Below, piece by piece: positions 8,837 through 18,069 of a stretch of DNA of 64,000 bases. A program made the position numbers and the translations under genes. A model generated the notes under the pieces. The model made no database searches. It had not been told where the DNA came from and saw nothing but the letters and a program-made list of their open reading frames with translations. Source of the DNA: Kibdelosporangium aridum (GTDB taxonomy: Bacteria > Actinomycetota > Actinomycetes > Mycobacteriales > Pseudonocardiaceae); assembly GCF_900176515.1 (NCBI RefSeq), contig NZ_FWXV01000014.1, positions 121,616 through 185,615 on the forward strand, given 5' to 3'. Within the stretch, counting starts at the first letter, position 1; every line of letters begins with the position of its first letter.

Positions 8837-10008
8837 CTCACGGCCTTCCCGGTGACGGGCGACGTGCGCCGGTCCAATACTTGCGTGTAGTGCTCGATCA
8901 ACTGGTCTCCGGCCGCCGCCCAGGTCCGGGTCACGGCGGACGCCCGCGCGGCTCGGCCGAAGGCGCGCCGCTTCTCCGGTGACGCCACCAGAGCACGAAC
9001 CCCCGCACATAGGTCCCGCGCGTCGTGAGGGCGGGTCAACAGACCCGTACGCCCGTGGTCGACAAGATCGAGCGGACCTCCGGACGCCGGCGCGATCACC
9101 GGCAGACCGCTCGCCATCGCCTCCTGGATGGTCATGCCGAAGGTCTCCAGTGGACCGGTATGGGCGAAGACATCGAGTGAGGCGTACACACGAGCCAGGT
9201 CATTGCCGACCAACCGACCCAGAAAAACAGCTCCGGGCAATGCTTTCCGCAGCGGACGAGCGCTCGGCCCATCACCCACCACGACCACACGAACCCCCGG
9301 CAGCTCGCAAACCCCGCGCAACAAGTTGACGTGCTTCTCCGGCGCCAGCCGACCGACGTAGCCGATGAGTACCGTCCCCTCCGGGGCCAGTTGGCGGCGT
9401 AGCTCCTCATCCCGGCGGTTCGGATGGAACCGAACCGAGTCCACTCCGTACCGGAGCATGTGCACACGCGGAATTCCATGCGCCGCCAAGGCATGCCCCG
9501 ACGCGGACGACAACGCCAGGGTGCGGTCGACTATCGTGTGCACGGACCGCAACCGCTGCCACGCCAAGTAACTTCCGCCAGGCATCATCGGCAGATACGT
9601 GCGGATGTACTCGGCCATCTCTGTCTCGTAGACAGCAAGGACGGGCACGCCCAGCCGCCGAGCCGCCGCAGCCCCACGGAGCCCGAGAAAAAACGGGCTG
9701 GACAAGTGCACAATGTCCGGCCGGTGCGCGGCAAGGGCTGCCGTGAGGCCACGCCCCGGCAGCGCAACACGAACGTCGGCGTAGCCCGGTAAGGAGACCG
9801 CCGGAACACGGACAACAGAACAGAAATCAGGATCGGGCTGCCTCATCCGGCGGGCGGCGGACGGGGCGATGACGAGCGGAACGTGACCCCGGCGAGTGAG
9901 CTGGTCGGCCAGTTGAGCGGTGGCGTGGGCAACGCCATTCACCTGTGGTGGGTAGGACTCTGTCACAATCGCGACGCGTAACCGCGGCTCACCGCTGCCG
10001 ATCTGCAC
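8833..10008 (-). CDS. GT4-family glycosyltransferase (mannosyltransferase-like)
   Basis: The 391-residue GT-B enzyme has the N-terminal acceptor domain RVAIVTESYPPQVNGVAHAT and the central VPVLAVYETEMAEYIRTYLP. The donor domain has VLIGYVGRLAPEKHVNLL, VVVVGDGP and the E-x7-E region ETFGMTIQEAMASGLPVIAP. These match the family of actinobacterial GDP-mannose-dependent lipid mannosyltransferases (MgtA/PimB type). It would act at the inner membrane face on a lipid acceptor. The start is GTG at 10008. Its neighbourhood with acyltransferase and cyclopropane synthase genes fits a glycolipid role, but that is inference. Confidence 0.85.
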   Translation of the reverse strand: MQIGSGEPRLRVAIVTESYPPQVNGVAHATAQLADQLTRRGHVPLVIAPSAARRMRQPDPDFCSVVRVPAVSLPGYADVRVALPGRGLTAALAAHRPDIVHLSSPFFLGLRGAAAARRLGVPVLAVYETEMAEYIRTYLPMMPGGSYLAWQRLRSVHTIVDRTLALSSASGHALAAHGIPRVHMLRYGVDSVRFHPNRRDEELRRQLAPEGTVLIGYVGRLAPEKHVNLLRGVCELPGVRVVVVGDGPSARPLRKALPGAVFLGRLVGNDLARVYASLDVFAHTGPLETFGMTIQEAMASGLPVIAPASGGPLDLVDHGRTGLLTRPHDARDLCAGVRALVASPEKRRAFGRAARASAVTRTWAAAGDQLIEHYTQVLDRRTSPVTGKAVR

Positions 10009-10488
10009 AAGTCACTGTAACTTGCCGTGGTTGAAAACCGCTGTCCACCGGACGGCGAGTACCTGTCAGGGCAGGCACTTACGGCGATCTCGGCTATCGC
10101 GCCAAGCTCTATCCTAGGCGCCCCTGGGATTCTCCGCGGCTTCGTGGTGCTAACGCTGTATCCGCCCGGCCAGGCGAGCATGCGGTCTTCCGCCGGGAAG
10201 TTCGCGGTCTCTAATGTAGACATAGAGTCGTCCAGGTGTGCGAGAGTTCGGCCGCCGGACAGGTCGATGACTCGTACGGTCCTATTTAGACAAGCGCTCT
10301 GGCCGCATCACCGACATCGAGGACGACAATCACGACGCCTGGGCACTAGTTCTCGGCCGCACATAGTCCACAACCAGCAACGCTACGGCGAACTCGCAGA
10401 GGCTGGCAGACTCTTCAAGGTGCCCCGTGATCGACCCAGGACACTCAGAATGCCAGCCTCTACCAACCCGGTGCGAACAAGAGCGAGA
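10009..10488. other. No gene recognised
   Basis: These 480 bp lie between the start of the GT4 gene and the 3' end of the Tat-exported protein. Possible frames show no recognisable protein and weak codon bias. The region probably holds the GT4 promoter. Confidence 0.5.
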
Positions 10489-11235
10489 TCAGATGCCTGG
10501 CGGGTAAGGGGTGGAACGGAAATCCTGATCGAGCTTGTTGACCGACTTGGGCAGCCACTGTGCGGCGAGCCGGTTGACCTGCGCCATCGGCAGACCAGGG
10601 TTCGGCGAGCGATGGTTGGGTTTGGCGATGGACTGCAGTGCCCACGCGAACCCCACCAATGGACTGATCCTCACCCACCTTGCCGTGTCGATGCCGAGAA
10701 GCATCATGGCCCGCTGGATGGCATACCACACGTGGTAACCGATTGGCGGGTCACCGTCCATTGTGTGCACTTCGGCCTCGAAATCGGTCCTGCGCGGGTC
10801 GAACAACACGCCCTGACCGAAGTACGCGTAGGCGTCGACGATCTCTCGACTGTATGGCCGGTAATATTTGTCCATGACACTGAGCTGGACACCAGAGATG
10901 ACCTGGAGCGGCTCCCGGATCGGTGTGACGTAGTCGGTATAGGTATGTGGATATCCGGGAGAAGCGATGGCTTCCAGCCACCTGTTCAGCAGTGTGAAGG
11001 TGAAGAAGTCCGGTCCGCCAGTGTAATTGTTGATGGCATCGTAGGCCGCAAGCATCTCCGGTGAGGCGTCGAACAATGCGACGTTGTCGAACTCGTACCA
11101 GAACTCGTTGGCTTTCCGATCGCCTAGCATATTGGGAACATCTGGGAACGTGGGGTCGGCGAACGCGACGTTCGGCAGGAACATGCCGGTTGCGAGCGAT
11201 GCTGCCGAAACACGCAGCAACGTGCGTCGATCCAT
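10489..11235 (-). CDS. Tat-exported protein of unknown function
   Basis: The 248-residue protein starts with a twin-arginine signal (MDRRTLLRVSAASLATGMF, cleavage near ANVAFA-D, about residue 26). The mature part is rich in aromatic residues (NEFWYEFDNVALFD, GGPDFFTFTLLNRWLEAI, MDKYYRPYSREIVDAYAYFG) and ends in a Pro/Arg tail. I do not recognise the family. Tat export suggests folding or a cofactor in the cytoplasm. GGAGT precedes the ATG by 8 nt. It is divergent from the acyltransferase/radical SAM/cyclopropane-synthase operon and downstream on the GT4 strand. Confidence 0.75.
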   Translation of the reverse strand: MDRRTLLRVSAASLATGMFLPNVAFADPTFPDVPNMLGDRKANEFWYEFDNVALFDASPEMLAAYDAINNYTGGPDFFTFTLLNRWLEAIASPGYPHTYTDYVTPIREPLQVISGVQLSVMDKYYRPYSREIVDAYAYFGQGVLFDPRRTDFEAEVHTMDGDPPIGYHVWYAIQRAMMLLGIDTARWVRISPLVGFAWALQSIAKPNHRSPNPGLPMAQVNRLAAQWLPKSVNKLDQDFRSTPYPPGI

Positions 11236-11964
11236 AGTAGGACTCCTTCGGTGTTCAGTGGATTGCCTTCAACCAACACGGTGTGCTGGTCTCGTCGTAC
11301 ACATCGCGGTGGTGCTGTGATCATTGACAACCGGGGCGCCGATTGATGACTCCGGGATGGCATGTCTCAACGTGCAACGCTATGGCTCACTGCGACGCTG
11401 ATATCCATATATACATCCAAGTTCGGTCAGAGTTGCAGCGACGCAATGGCTGGTTCTGGCCACAGCGCGAGCGTAATCCACAAGGTTGACGACCTCGATC
11501 GCCCGCACGACCAAGTGCAGCGCCCCGCGTTCTCGCAGGAGTCTCTCGTAGTCCCCTTCAAATGGCGTCCATCGTGAGCGCTGACAGCCTGTATTTCGCA
11601 ACGATTTTGGCTTTCGAGAGTGGCGAACGGCGCTGTCGACCTTCCAGCGATTCCGCACACCCACGGGCAAACACGTGTTGACTACATCGCCAGTGGCCGG
11701 TATGGACCGTGCTCCTGTAGGGACCGGTTGTCCCGTAAGGCTCTCATCGCGTTGGCGGAAACCAGCCACTTGAGTCGAAGGAGGTCGGGAGTATGTCAAC
11801 ATATTTGATACCAAAGGCCTTTCGTGGTGGCGTCAAGGCACTTCCAGCTCACGCCGAAGGCGCGTCATGGGACCACTACGTTCCGGTGGATCGGTTGCAA
11901 AATTGTTCTGGCCTTGGCCGAGGTGGTCGGATGCGTTGTGGTGGCTCAGCCGAGAGAAGGTACG
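11236..11964. other. Long divergent intergenic region
   Basis: About 730 bp separate the Tat-protein start from the acyltransferase start chosen here. It should contain both promoters. A minus-strand frame (11380-11814) encodes 144 residues with no recognised family and is not called. A poly-AT patch around 11400-11420 is the only compositional oddity seen. Confidence 0.45.
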
Positions 11965-12693
11965 ATGATCTTGGTATCCGCGATTTTCTGGTCGGTCATC
12001 GTGCTGACATGCCCTGTGTTCTTCGCTGGGGCAGTGCTCGTGTGGCTGGTGACCGCCCCATTCGATCGTCGTCGCTCGGCACTCCATCTTTACACCTGCG
12101 CATGGGCCGTCTGCTATGTACGGCTCAATCCGCTATGGCGGTTGCGAACCTCAGGGCGGGAACTATTGCCCTGGCACGGGGGCGCGATTTTGGCGGCGAA
12201 CCACGCGTCCACATTCGACATCATCGTGTTGTTCGATCTGTTCCGTCCGTTCAAGTGGGTATCCAAGGCTGAGATGTTCCGCATTCCTTTCATCGGTTGG
12301 AACATGCGGCTCAACGGCTACATGTCCCTGGTCAGAGGTGACAGGGCGTCAGTACGCCGCGTGATGGCGCGCTGTGATGAGCTGCTTGATGCGGGCAGCC
12401 CGGTGATGTTCTTCCCGGAAGGCCGGCGAAGCGAAGACGGAACGTTGCAGCCGTTCAAAGACGGTGCGTTCGATCTTGCGATACGCCATCAGGTACCGCT
12501 CTATCCGATCGCCGTCCACGGCACTCGGAAAGCGCTGCCTAAGCACGGGTTCATCCTGCGCCACAACGTCGACGTTCGTGTCGAAGTACTTTCGCCTCTG
12601 TCGCCGACCGACTTCGCTGACGTGGCAAGTCTCCGAGAGGAAACTCGCCGACGTATCGCGGCCGCACTGGCCGAGAACGGGAATGCCTCATGA
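11965..12693 (+). CDS. 1-acyl-sn-glycerol-3-phosphate acyltransferase (PlsC family)
   Basis: The protein has an N-terminal membrane helix (ILVSAIFWSVIVLTCPVFFA) and the PlsC/AGPAT motifs in order: NHASTFD (HX4D), the FIGWNMRLNG region, FFPEGRRSEDGTL (EGRR type) and VPLYPIAVHGT. The family transfers acyl chains to lysophosphatidic acid or related lipids at the membrane. I chose ATG 11965 because AGAGAAGG lies 8 nt upstream and the helix follows at once; an ATG at 11824 would add 47 unlikely residues. The stop overlaps the radical SAM start by 4 nt, so the two are co-translated. Confidence 0.88.
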   Translation: MILVSAIFWSVIVLTCPVFFAGAVLVWLVTAPFDRRRSALHLYTCAWAVCYVRLNPLWRLRTSGRELLPWHGGAILAANHASTFDIIVLFDLFRPFKWVSKAEMFRIPFIGWNMRLNGYMSLVRGDRASVRRVMARCDELLDAGSPVMFFPEGRRSEDGTLQPFKDGAFDLAIRHQVPLYPIAVHGTRKALPKHGFILRHNVDVRVEVLSPLSPTDFADVASLREETRRRIAAALAENGNAS

Positions 12694-13721
12694 GCTCCCG
12701 AACTCCGCAGACACCTGTGGTCACTACACAGCAGCGAGTTCGTGCCGACCTGGATCGGAGACGGCGCTGGATCACCAATGTGGGACGAGGCCTGCTCGAC
12801 ACCACCCACCCCATCCTCGTGCACCTGATTCCAGTCCGTCGCTGCAATCTCGCGTGTCGCTACTGCAATGAGTACGACAAGATCTCGGCTCCGGTTCCGG
12901 CTGATGTGATGAAGCGACGTATCGACGAGGTCGCCCGGCTGGGGTCGTTCTCTGTCGGCTTCAGCGGGGGCGAGCCGATGTTGCACCCTACCTTGGACGG
13001 CCTGATCCGGCATGTACGTGACCGCGGCATGATGGCCGGTCTCATCACCAACGGATACCGACTCAATCCCAGGCGCATCGATGCGTTGAACTCGGCCGGT
13101 CTGGACTACCTGCAAATCAGCATTGACAACATCGATCCAGACGAGACATCGAGCAAGTCGCTGCGGGTGCTCGACCGTCGTCTGGAGTGGCTGCGCACGC
13201 ACGCGACGTTCGACGTCAACATCAACTCTGTGTTGGGAGCAGGCGTCCGGAATTCCGAAGACGCGTACGCCATCACGGTCCGTGCACGCGAACTCGGTTT
13301 CTCCACCTCGGTCGGCATCATTCACGACAACACTGGTGCACTCCGGCCGTTGTCCGCGGCGGATCAGGAGGTCTACCGCAGAATTCGGCGACTTTCCGGG
13401 GGTATTCCTGCGTTCCTTGGTAACGCCTTCAACTCGGGAGCCTTCCAGGATAACCTCGCGGCCGGACGACCCAACGCCTGGCGGTGCCGCGCCGGAGCTC
13501 GCTACCTGTACGTCGACGAGGACGGCATCGTGAGCTATTGCCCGCAGCAGCGCGGAAAATCGGGAATCCCGATCGACCAGTACACAAAGGACATGGTGCG
13601 CCAGCAGTTTCGGACGCCAAAGCCTTGCGCACCGCTGTGCACTGTTACCTGCGTCCATCGTGTGTCCGCCCCTGACCGCTGGCGCGGTGCCCAAACGTCC
13701 ACCAACCACGTCCCTTCGTAG
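12690..13721 (+). CDS. Radical SAM enzyme with C-terminal cysteine cluster
   Basis: The 343-residue protein has the radical SAM motif CNLACRYC (CX3CX2C) at about residues 52-59, then GFSGGEPMLHPTLDGLI and LQISIDNIDP. The C-terminal part carries extra cysteines (WRCRAGARYLYVDEDG, SYCPQQRG, CAPLCTVTC), a partial SPASM/twitch-like arrangement for auxiliary Fe-S clusters. SAM would be cleaved to a 5'-deoxyadenosyl radical; the substrate is unknown. It is sandwiched between an acyltransferase (4 nt overlap) and a cyclopropane-fatty-acid synthase (53 bp gap), suggesting a lipid substrate. A small peptide gene follows, so peptide modification cannot be excluded. Confidence 0.88.
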   Translation: MSSRTPQTPVVTTQQRVRADLDRRRRWITNVGRGLLDTTHPILVHLIPVRRCNLACRYCNEYDKISAPVPADVMKRRIDEVARLGSFSVGFSGGEPMLHPTLDGLIRHVRDRGMMAGLITNGYRLNPRRIDALNSAGLDYLQISIDNIDPDETSSKSLRVLDRRLEWLRTHATFDVNINSVLGAGVRNSEDAYAITVRARELGFSTSVGIIHDNTGALRPLSAADQEVYRRIRRLSGGIPAFLGNAFNSGAFQDNLAAGRPNAWRCRAGARYLYVDEDGIVSYCPQQRGKSGIPIDQYTKDMVRQQFRTPKPCAPLCTVTCVHRVSAPDRWRGAQTSTNHVPS

Positions 13722-13774
13722 CGCAACGGGTGCTCAACCGCGCGTCACTGTCCTCGTGAGTCTGGAGATGAACT

Positions 13775-15010
13775 ATGAACACCTCGGGACTGGTTTCCGC
13801 TGCGGACAGGACCAGGCGGTTGTTGGAAGGACTGCTGCGCCGCCCGCTGCCACTGCGTCTGCGAGCCTGGGACGGGTCCGAGGCCGGTCCACTCGGCGGA
13901 CCGACCCTCGTGGTCAGCAACCGGCGCGCGCTGCGCCGTCTTCTGTGGAACCCCGGTGAACTAGGCCTGGCCAGGGCCTATGTGTCCGGCGACATAGGGG
14001 TGGACGGTGACCTGTACGAGGCATTGGAAGCCTTGTCGTCCTTGATCTGGGAGCCGCTCCCGGTGCGCGGAAAGGAGATTCGCGCGGCGATCGGCAGTTT
14101 GCTGAGGCTGGGGGTGATAGGTCCTCCACCGCCGCCGCCGAAGGAAGAGATCACCGTGTCTGGCGCTCGGCACAGCAAGGCACGCGATCGGCAAGCGGTG
14201 AGCCACCACTACGATGTCGGAAACGATTTCTATCGGCTGGTCCTGGGGCCGACCATGGTTTATTCCTGTGCTCTCTGGACGTCCGGCGAAGCCCCGGGAT
14301 ACGGGCTCGACACAGCACAGCAGGACAAGCTCGCCCTGATCTGCCGCAAGCTGGAACTCAAGCCAGGGCAACTCTTCTTGGACGTGGGATGTGGCTGGGG
14401 CGGCCTGGCCACCCACGCGGCTCGACACCACGGAGTCAGAGTCGTGGGAGTCACGATCTCCGAGACCCAGGCGGAGTACGCGCGCAAGCAGGTCGCGGAG
14501 GCCGGTCTCAGCGACGTGGTTGAAATCCGTCACCAGGACTACCGGGATTTGCGGGTCGACGCTGTGGACGCGATCGCCAGTGTCGGGATGGGCGAGCATG
14601 TCGGCCGCGAACACTACGCCGACTACGCCCGCACTCTCCATGGTTTGCTCAAGCCAGGTGGAAGGCTGCTCAACCAGCAGATCGCCTCCTTGTGGTCGGT
14701 CTCCAGAGGCTCTCGCCGGACGTTCATCGACGCATACGTGTTTCCCGACGGGGAACTGGATCGGGTCGGTGTAACAGTCGCACGGTTCGAGGACGCGGGG
14801 TTCGAAGTGCGCAGTGTGGAAGCGATGCGTGAGCACTATGGGCCAACTCTGCGCGCCTGGGTGCGAAATCTGCAGGACGACTGGGACCGTGCCGTCGCAC
14901 TGACGAGTCCTGGACGCGCCCGAGTTTGGCTGCTGTACATGGCGGCCTGCGCTCTGGGGTTCGAACGGCGGCAGTTCGGAGTCAACCAAATCCTGGCGGT
15001 GCGCGCTTGA
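13775..15010 (+). CDS. Cyclopropane-fatty-acyl-phospholipid synthase family methyltransferase
   Basis: The 411-residue protein matches the actinobacterial CFA synthase family in length and motifs. It has QAVSHHYDVGNDFYRLVLGP then TMVYSCALW, the SAM-binding FLDVGCGWGGLATHAA, VVGVTISETQAEYA, and SVGMGEHVGREHYADY. The enzyme adds a methylene from SAM across a double bond of a membrane lipid acyl chain. It closes the acyltransferase-radical SAM set. A clear ATG at 13775 follows CTGGAGATGA. Confidence 0.92.
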   Translation: MNTSGLVSAADRTRRLLEGLLRRPLPLRLRAWDGSEAGPLGGPTLVVSNRRALRRLLWNPGELGLARAYVSGDIGVDGDLYEALEALSSLIWEPLPVRGKEIRAAIGSLLRLGVIGPPPPPPKEEITVSGARHSKARDRQAVSHHYDVGNDFYRLVLGPTMVYSCALWTSGEAPGYGLDTAQQDKLALICRKLELKPGQLFLDVGCGWGGLATHAARHHGVRVVGVTISETQAEYARKQVAEAGLSDVVEIRHQDYRDLRVDAVDAIASVGMGEHVGREHYADYARTLHGLLKPGGRLLNQQIASLWSVSRGSRRTFIDAYVFPDGELDRVGVTVARFEDAGFEVRSVEAMREHYGPTLRAWVRNLQDDWDRAVALTSPGRARVWLLYMAACALGFERRQFGVNQILAVRA

Positions 15011-15083
15011 CATACCGCCAAGGCGAATGCCGGTCCGTCACACAACCGCCTTGGACCCCAAGGGAAGAGGGGCGAAACATACC

Positions 15084-15296
15084 ATGCCGCATAAGCGAAA
15101 GATCATGATCGTCTGCGCCAATCTGCACAGCGATCGTGTCGCACAGCGCCTAAGTTCGGATGCCGAGCTGTCGCAGTTCGCCAGAAAGGTGTACAAGGAT
15201 CCCGCTGCCGTCATTGGCAGGCGAGAAATCGCCCTGAAGGACGCCGGCGGTGTCCTAAAAGGACATGGCGGCAAGGTGCTACCAAGTCTGATCTAA
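15084..15296 (+). CDS. 70-residue basic peptide, unknown function
   Basis: A small basic protein opens with MPHKRKIMIVCANLHSDR and includes a central KVYKDPAAVIGRRE and a glycine-rich tail (DAGGVLKGHGGKVLPSLI). It has no signal peptide. It follows the cyclopropane synthase by 73 bp on the same strand. The start at 15084 has AGAGGGGCGA upstream; GTG-like and ATG starts further up (15027) add an unlikely stretch. The N-terminal motif recurs in the 19-codon ORF at 8777. It could be a substrate or partner of the radical SAM enzyme, but there is no direct evidence. Confidence 0.5.
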   Translation: MPHKRKIMIVCANLHSDRVAQRLSSDAELSQFARKVYKDPAAVIGRREIALKDAGGVLKGHGGKVLPSLI

Positions 15297-15714
15297 ATCG
15301 GCAACAACTACCGCGTACTCAGTCTTTCTCGTCGAAGCTCGGACGATCCCGGCCGCAACTACATCGGTGGGCAGGACGTACTTGATCCGCAGTACACCTG
15401 TTATCCCGGCGACATATCCGGGCAGGACCGCCGCCGGTTCTTCGACGCGACCCCCTTAACGTTGCGGCAAGGTGCGGACTTCTCCCGCCAGCATGTCCAC
15501 AAAGGACTATCGCCTGCAAGAACAGAGAATCCCTGCACAACACAGGTCCATTGAAGTCAGTTCACCCGCAACTCAATCGCCTAAAGCAGAACGAACTCTC
15601 CCAATTTTCTCCCACTCCCGCACCCGGCCGGCGACGCGAGCATCCACCACCAAAGCCAGAACCCCGCAAGCAGCCAACAGCTCCAGACAAGGTAGACAGT
15701 CCTCGCGCCTCCGC
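15297..15714. other. No gene recognised
   Basis: About 420 bp with no convincing coding frame. It lies between the peptide gene and the decayed recombinase block. Confidence 0.4.
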
Positions 15715-15897
15715 TCAGAGATTGTCGATCTCCTCGTCGAGCACGTCGCGCCAGCCGGACGGGAACACGGCAGGGTCGAAGGCATTGTCGAGGATGGCGA
15801 ACAGGTCGAAGTCTTGGTCGATGTCGTCGAAGGGCCGCACCGCACAGACGTTGTCCAGCAGGCGTTTGAGCGGAGCACTGCCGCGCAGGTCCTCCAT
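15715..15897 (-). CDS. Small acidic ORF of unknown function
   Basis: A 60-codon frame starts with MEDLRGSAPLKRLLDNVC and ends FPSGWRDVLDEEIDNL. It is strongly acidic (FDDIDQDFDLFAILDNAFD). It abuts the broken recombinase on the same strand. The composition looks protein-like but no family is recognised, and it may be the tail of a lost gene. Confidence 0.3.
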   Translation of the reverse strand: MEDLRGSAPLKRLLDNVCAVRPFDDIDQDFDLFAILDNAFDPAVFPSGWRDVLDEEIDNL

Positions 15898-15902
15898 AGC
15901 AG

Positions 15903-16180
15903 GGACTGCAACACCTCATGTCGGGACTGCGCACCGAACAGGAGCCTCAACGCTTGACGCATCACATCGCCCGGGTCGAATGGGCCGTCGGTCTCCGGCA
16001 GCCACACGCGTACTCCATACCGATCGAAGGCCGGCAACAACTGCAGTAAGTTGTTGCCGTAAACGCCGCCCGAACTCCCCCACCACGATCGCGTCGAACT
16101 TCGGACAGGATTCCGCACAGCTCGCAGGAGCGTCGCAGCCTCAGGACAGATATTCCTCAGTGGAGGTCCGGCCATAGAAC
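15903..16180 (-). pseudogene. Serine recombinase remnant
   Basis: Fragments in different frames match the resolvase domain of the integrase at 27142-28953. FYGRTSTEEYLS at about 16145-16180 corresponds to FYGRCSTEDNQD with the catalytic serine. LLQLLPAFDRYGVRVWLPE then TDGPFDPGDVMRQAL at about 15903-16050 corresponds to FSLVAPRFQAYGVDLWVPE. Stops and internal deletion separate the blocks, and the zinc-ribbon and C-terminal parts are missing. It marks an older integration event. Confidence 0.65.
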
Positions 16181-16392
16181 GCAAACGACGAACCGCGCCG
16201 CCACCTCGGTCTCACTCTTCTCCGAACAGATCCCGGACCACTGACGGCTGCGGTCACACCGCGTTCACCATCGACCGCGACGGCCAACGTCCGTGGTGAC
16301 CACGTTCGTGGCCGGATCCGGCAACCCGCTAACCACGGCGTCGTCACAGGTCTCGCCGAGATGGCCTCGACAGGGTCCGGCCGGCCCGACTG

Positions 16393-17271
16393 TCACGGCG
16401 TGGAGAACAGACCGGGCTCTGGGGGCGAGGAGCCGTCGGCGCAGACCCCGTTCGTGACCCGCAGGAACTCCAGTTTTTCCGCATCGGCGGAACCCGCGGC
16501 CACCGTGTAGACGACGAGCCGGATGTCGCAGCCCGGGACGGTGAGCACGTCGCAGTCGCACCTCACCTCGCCGACCTGGGGATGCATGATGACCTTGCGG
16601 GTCGAGACGTGCGGGCCGACCGCGCCCTCGTCCCACAGCCGAGCGAACTCCGCACTGGTGGAACGTAGTTCCGCGACAAGGTCGTTCAGTCCACGGTCAC
16701 GGGGGTAGTTGACGAGAGCTGTACGCAGATCGGCGACGAGGGCCGGGTTGAGGGCGTCGTTGTCCGGAAGCACGGGCCAGGCCACGAGCCCTCTGGGCCC
16801 CGCGGCGAAGACCGCCCGCACCAGGTTCCGCTCGGCATGCTTCCGTGCGCTGGGGTCGCCCATCAGCACCGCCCATGCGGGAGTCCAGGACAGCAAGGTC
16901 CAGTCGGCACTGAATACACCCACAGGGAACTCCCCGAGGCGGGCCAGCATCCGTTGAACGCCGGCCGGAACATGCGTTGAGATCGCCCCCTCCTGCGGCG
17001 GAAGGAGGCCGGCCAGCCGGTAGGCGTAATCGCGCTCCAGGGGTTCCAGTTGCAGTGCCCTGGCCAGACTCGCGACGACCTGCGCCGAAGGGTTCGTGGC
17101 ACGCCCCTGCTCCAGCCGCACCACGTAGTCGACCGACAGCCCCGCGAGCTCGGCCAACTCCTCGCGTCGCAATCCCACCGCACGTCGTCCGGGCCGCGAA
17201 GGCCGCCCGACATCGATGGGGGAAAGCCGGTCGCGCCAGCGGCGTAATGCCGTTCCCAGGGTCTCCTCCAC
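16393..17271 (-). CDS. XRE-family regulator with MmyB-like ligand-binding domain
   Basis: The 292-residue protein has an N-terminal helix-turn-helix (about residues 30-80: LRREELAELAGLSVDYVVRLEQGRA split here, then PSAQVVASLARALQL). A MmyB-type C-terminal domain follows, with LLSWTPAWAVLMGDP, NLVRAVF, LVAELRSTSAEFARLWDEG and STRKVIMHPQVGEV. Such regulators control a divergent oxidoreductase in many actinomycetes. Here the divergent neighbour is an SDR gene 102 bp away, which is the likely target. The start is GTG at 17271. Confidence 0.9.
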   Translation of the reverse strand: MEETLGTALRRWRDRLSPIDVGRPSRPGRRAVGLRREELAELAGLSVDYVVRLEQGRATNPSAQVVASLARALQLEPLERDYAYRLAGLLPPQEGAISTHVPAGVQRMLARLGEFPVGVFSADWTLLSWTPAWAVLMGDPSARKHAERNLVRAVFAAGPRGLVAWPVLPDNDALNPALVADLRTALVNYPRDRGLNDLVAELRSTSAEFARLWDEGAVGPHVSTRKVIMHPQVGEVRCDCDVLTVPGCDIRLVVYTVAAGSADAEKLEFLRVTNGVCADGSSPPEPGLFSTP

Positions 17272-17373
17272 TCGACCATTGTGTCCGCTGGACAGCCGAT
17301 CTGCCTGGTACTGGCAGTCCTACCGTCGCGGAGGGCACTGGTTGTCCTCTCGCCGCCGGCCAAGAGTGGACAT

Positions 17374-18069
17374 ATGACGACGACGTTCATCACAGGAGCC
17401 AACAAATCCCTCGGGTACGAGACCGCCCGCCGATTGATCGAGGCCGGCCACACCGTCCTCGTCGGCGCTCGCGATCCAGAGCGCGGCCAGGCAGCCGCCG
17501 ACGTACTCGGTGCCCGTTTCATCCAGATCGACGTGACTGACGACGCGTCGGTGGCTGCGGCCGCCGCCGACGTCGCGGCTCGTGAAGGTGCCATCGACGT
17601 CCTCATCAACAACGCAGGTGTTTTCGGGACGCACAACCCCGCAGACCGGATCACGGCCGCCGACGCCAGCGCGGTGTTCGAGGTCAACGTCGTGGGGATC
17701 GTCCGGGTGACGCACGCGTTCCTGCCTCTGCTGCGTAAGTCCGCGAGCCCGGTCATCGTCAACGTATCGAGCGGCATGGGGTCATTCGCGGCGACCCACG
17801 ACGCCGCGCGCGTCGAGTCGAGGGTCGTCGCGCCGCTCTACACAGCGTCGAAGGCTGCTGTGACCATGCTGACGACGCAATACGCGAAGTCCTGGCCGGA
17901 CGTGAAGGTGAACGCGGCCGACCCGGGCTATACGGCGACCGACTTCAACGGGCACAGCGGCCCGCAGACAGTGACCGAGGGGACCGACGCGATCGTCGAA
18001 CTCGCCACCATCGGTGCGGACGGACCGACCGGAACCTTCCGCGACCGTCATGGTGCGATGGCCTGGTGA
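17374..18069 (+). CDS. Short-chain dehydrogenase/reductase (SDR)
   Basis: A classical SDR of 231 residues, with the cofactor motif TFITGANKSLGYETARRL at the N-terminus, DVLINNAGVF, INVSSG and the catalytic YTASK (LYTASKAAVTM). The ATG at 17374 places the Rossmann strand at residue 3; the longer frame from 17281 is not needed. It is divergent from the XRE/MmyB regulator, which probably controls it. NADPH preference and the carbonyl substrate are not determinable. Confidence 0.92.
   Translation: MTTTFITGANKSLGYETARRLIEAGHTVLVGARDPERGQAAADVLGARFIQIDVTDDASVAAAAADVAAREGAIDVLINNAGVFGTHNPADRITAADASAVFEVNVVGIVRVTHAFLPLLRKSASPVIVNVSSGMGSFAATHDAARVESRVVAPLYTASKAAVTMLTTQYAKSWPDVKVNAADPGYTATDFNGHSGPQTVTEGTDAIVELATIGADGPTGTFRDRHGAMAW

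Noticed and set aside
11380..11814. 144-codon minus-strand frame in the long intergenic region
   Set aside because: No Shine-Dalgarno, no recognisable motif and weak codon bias.
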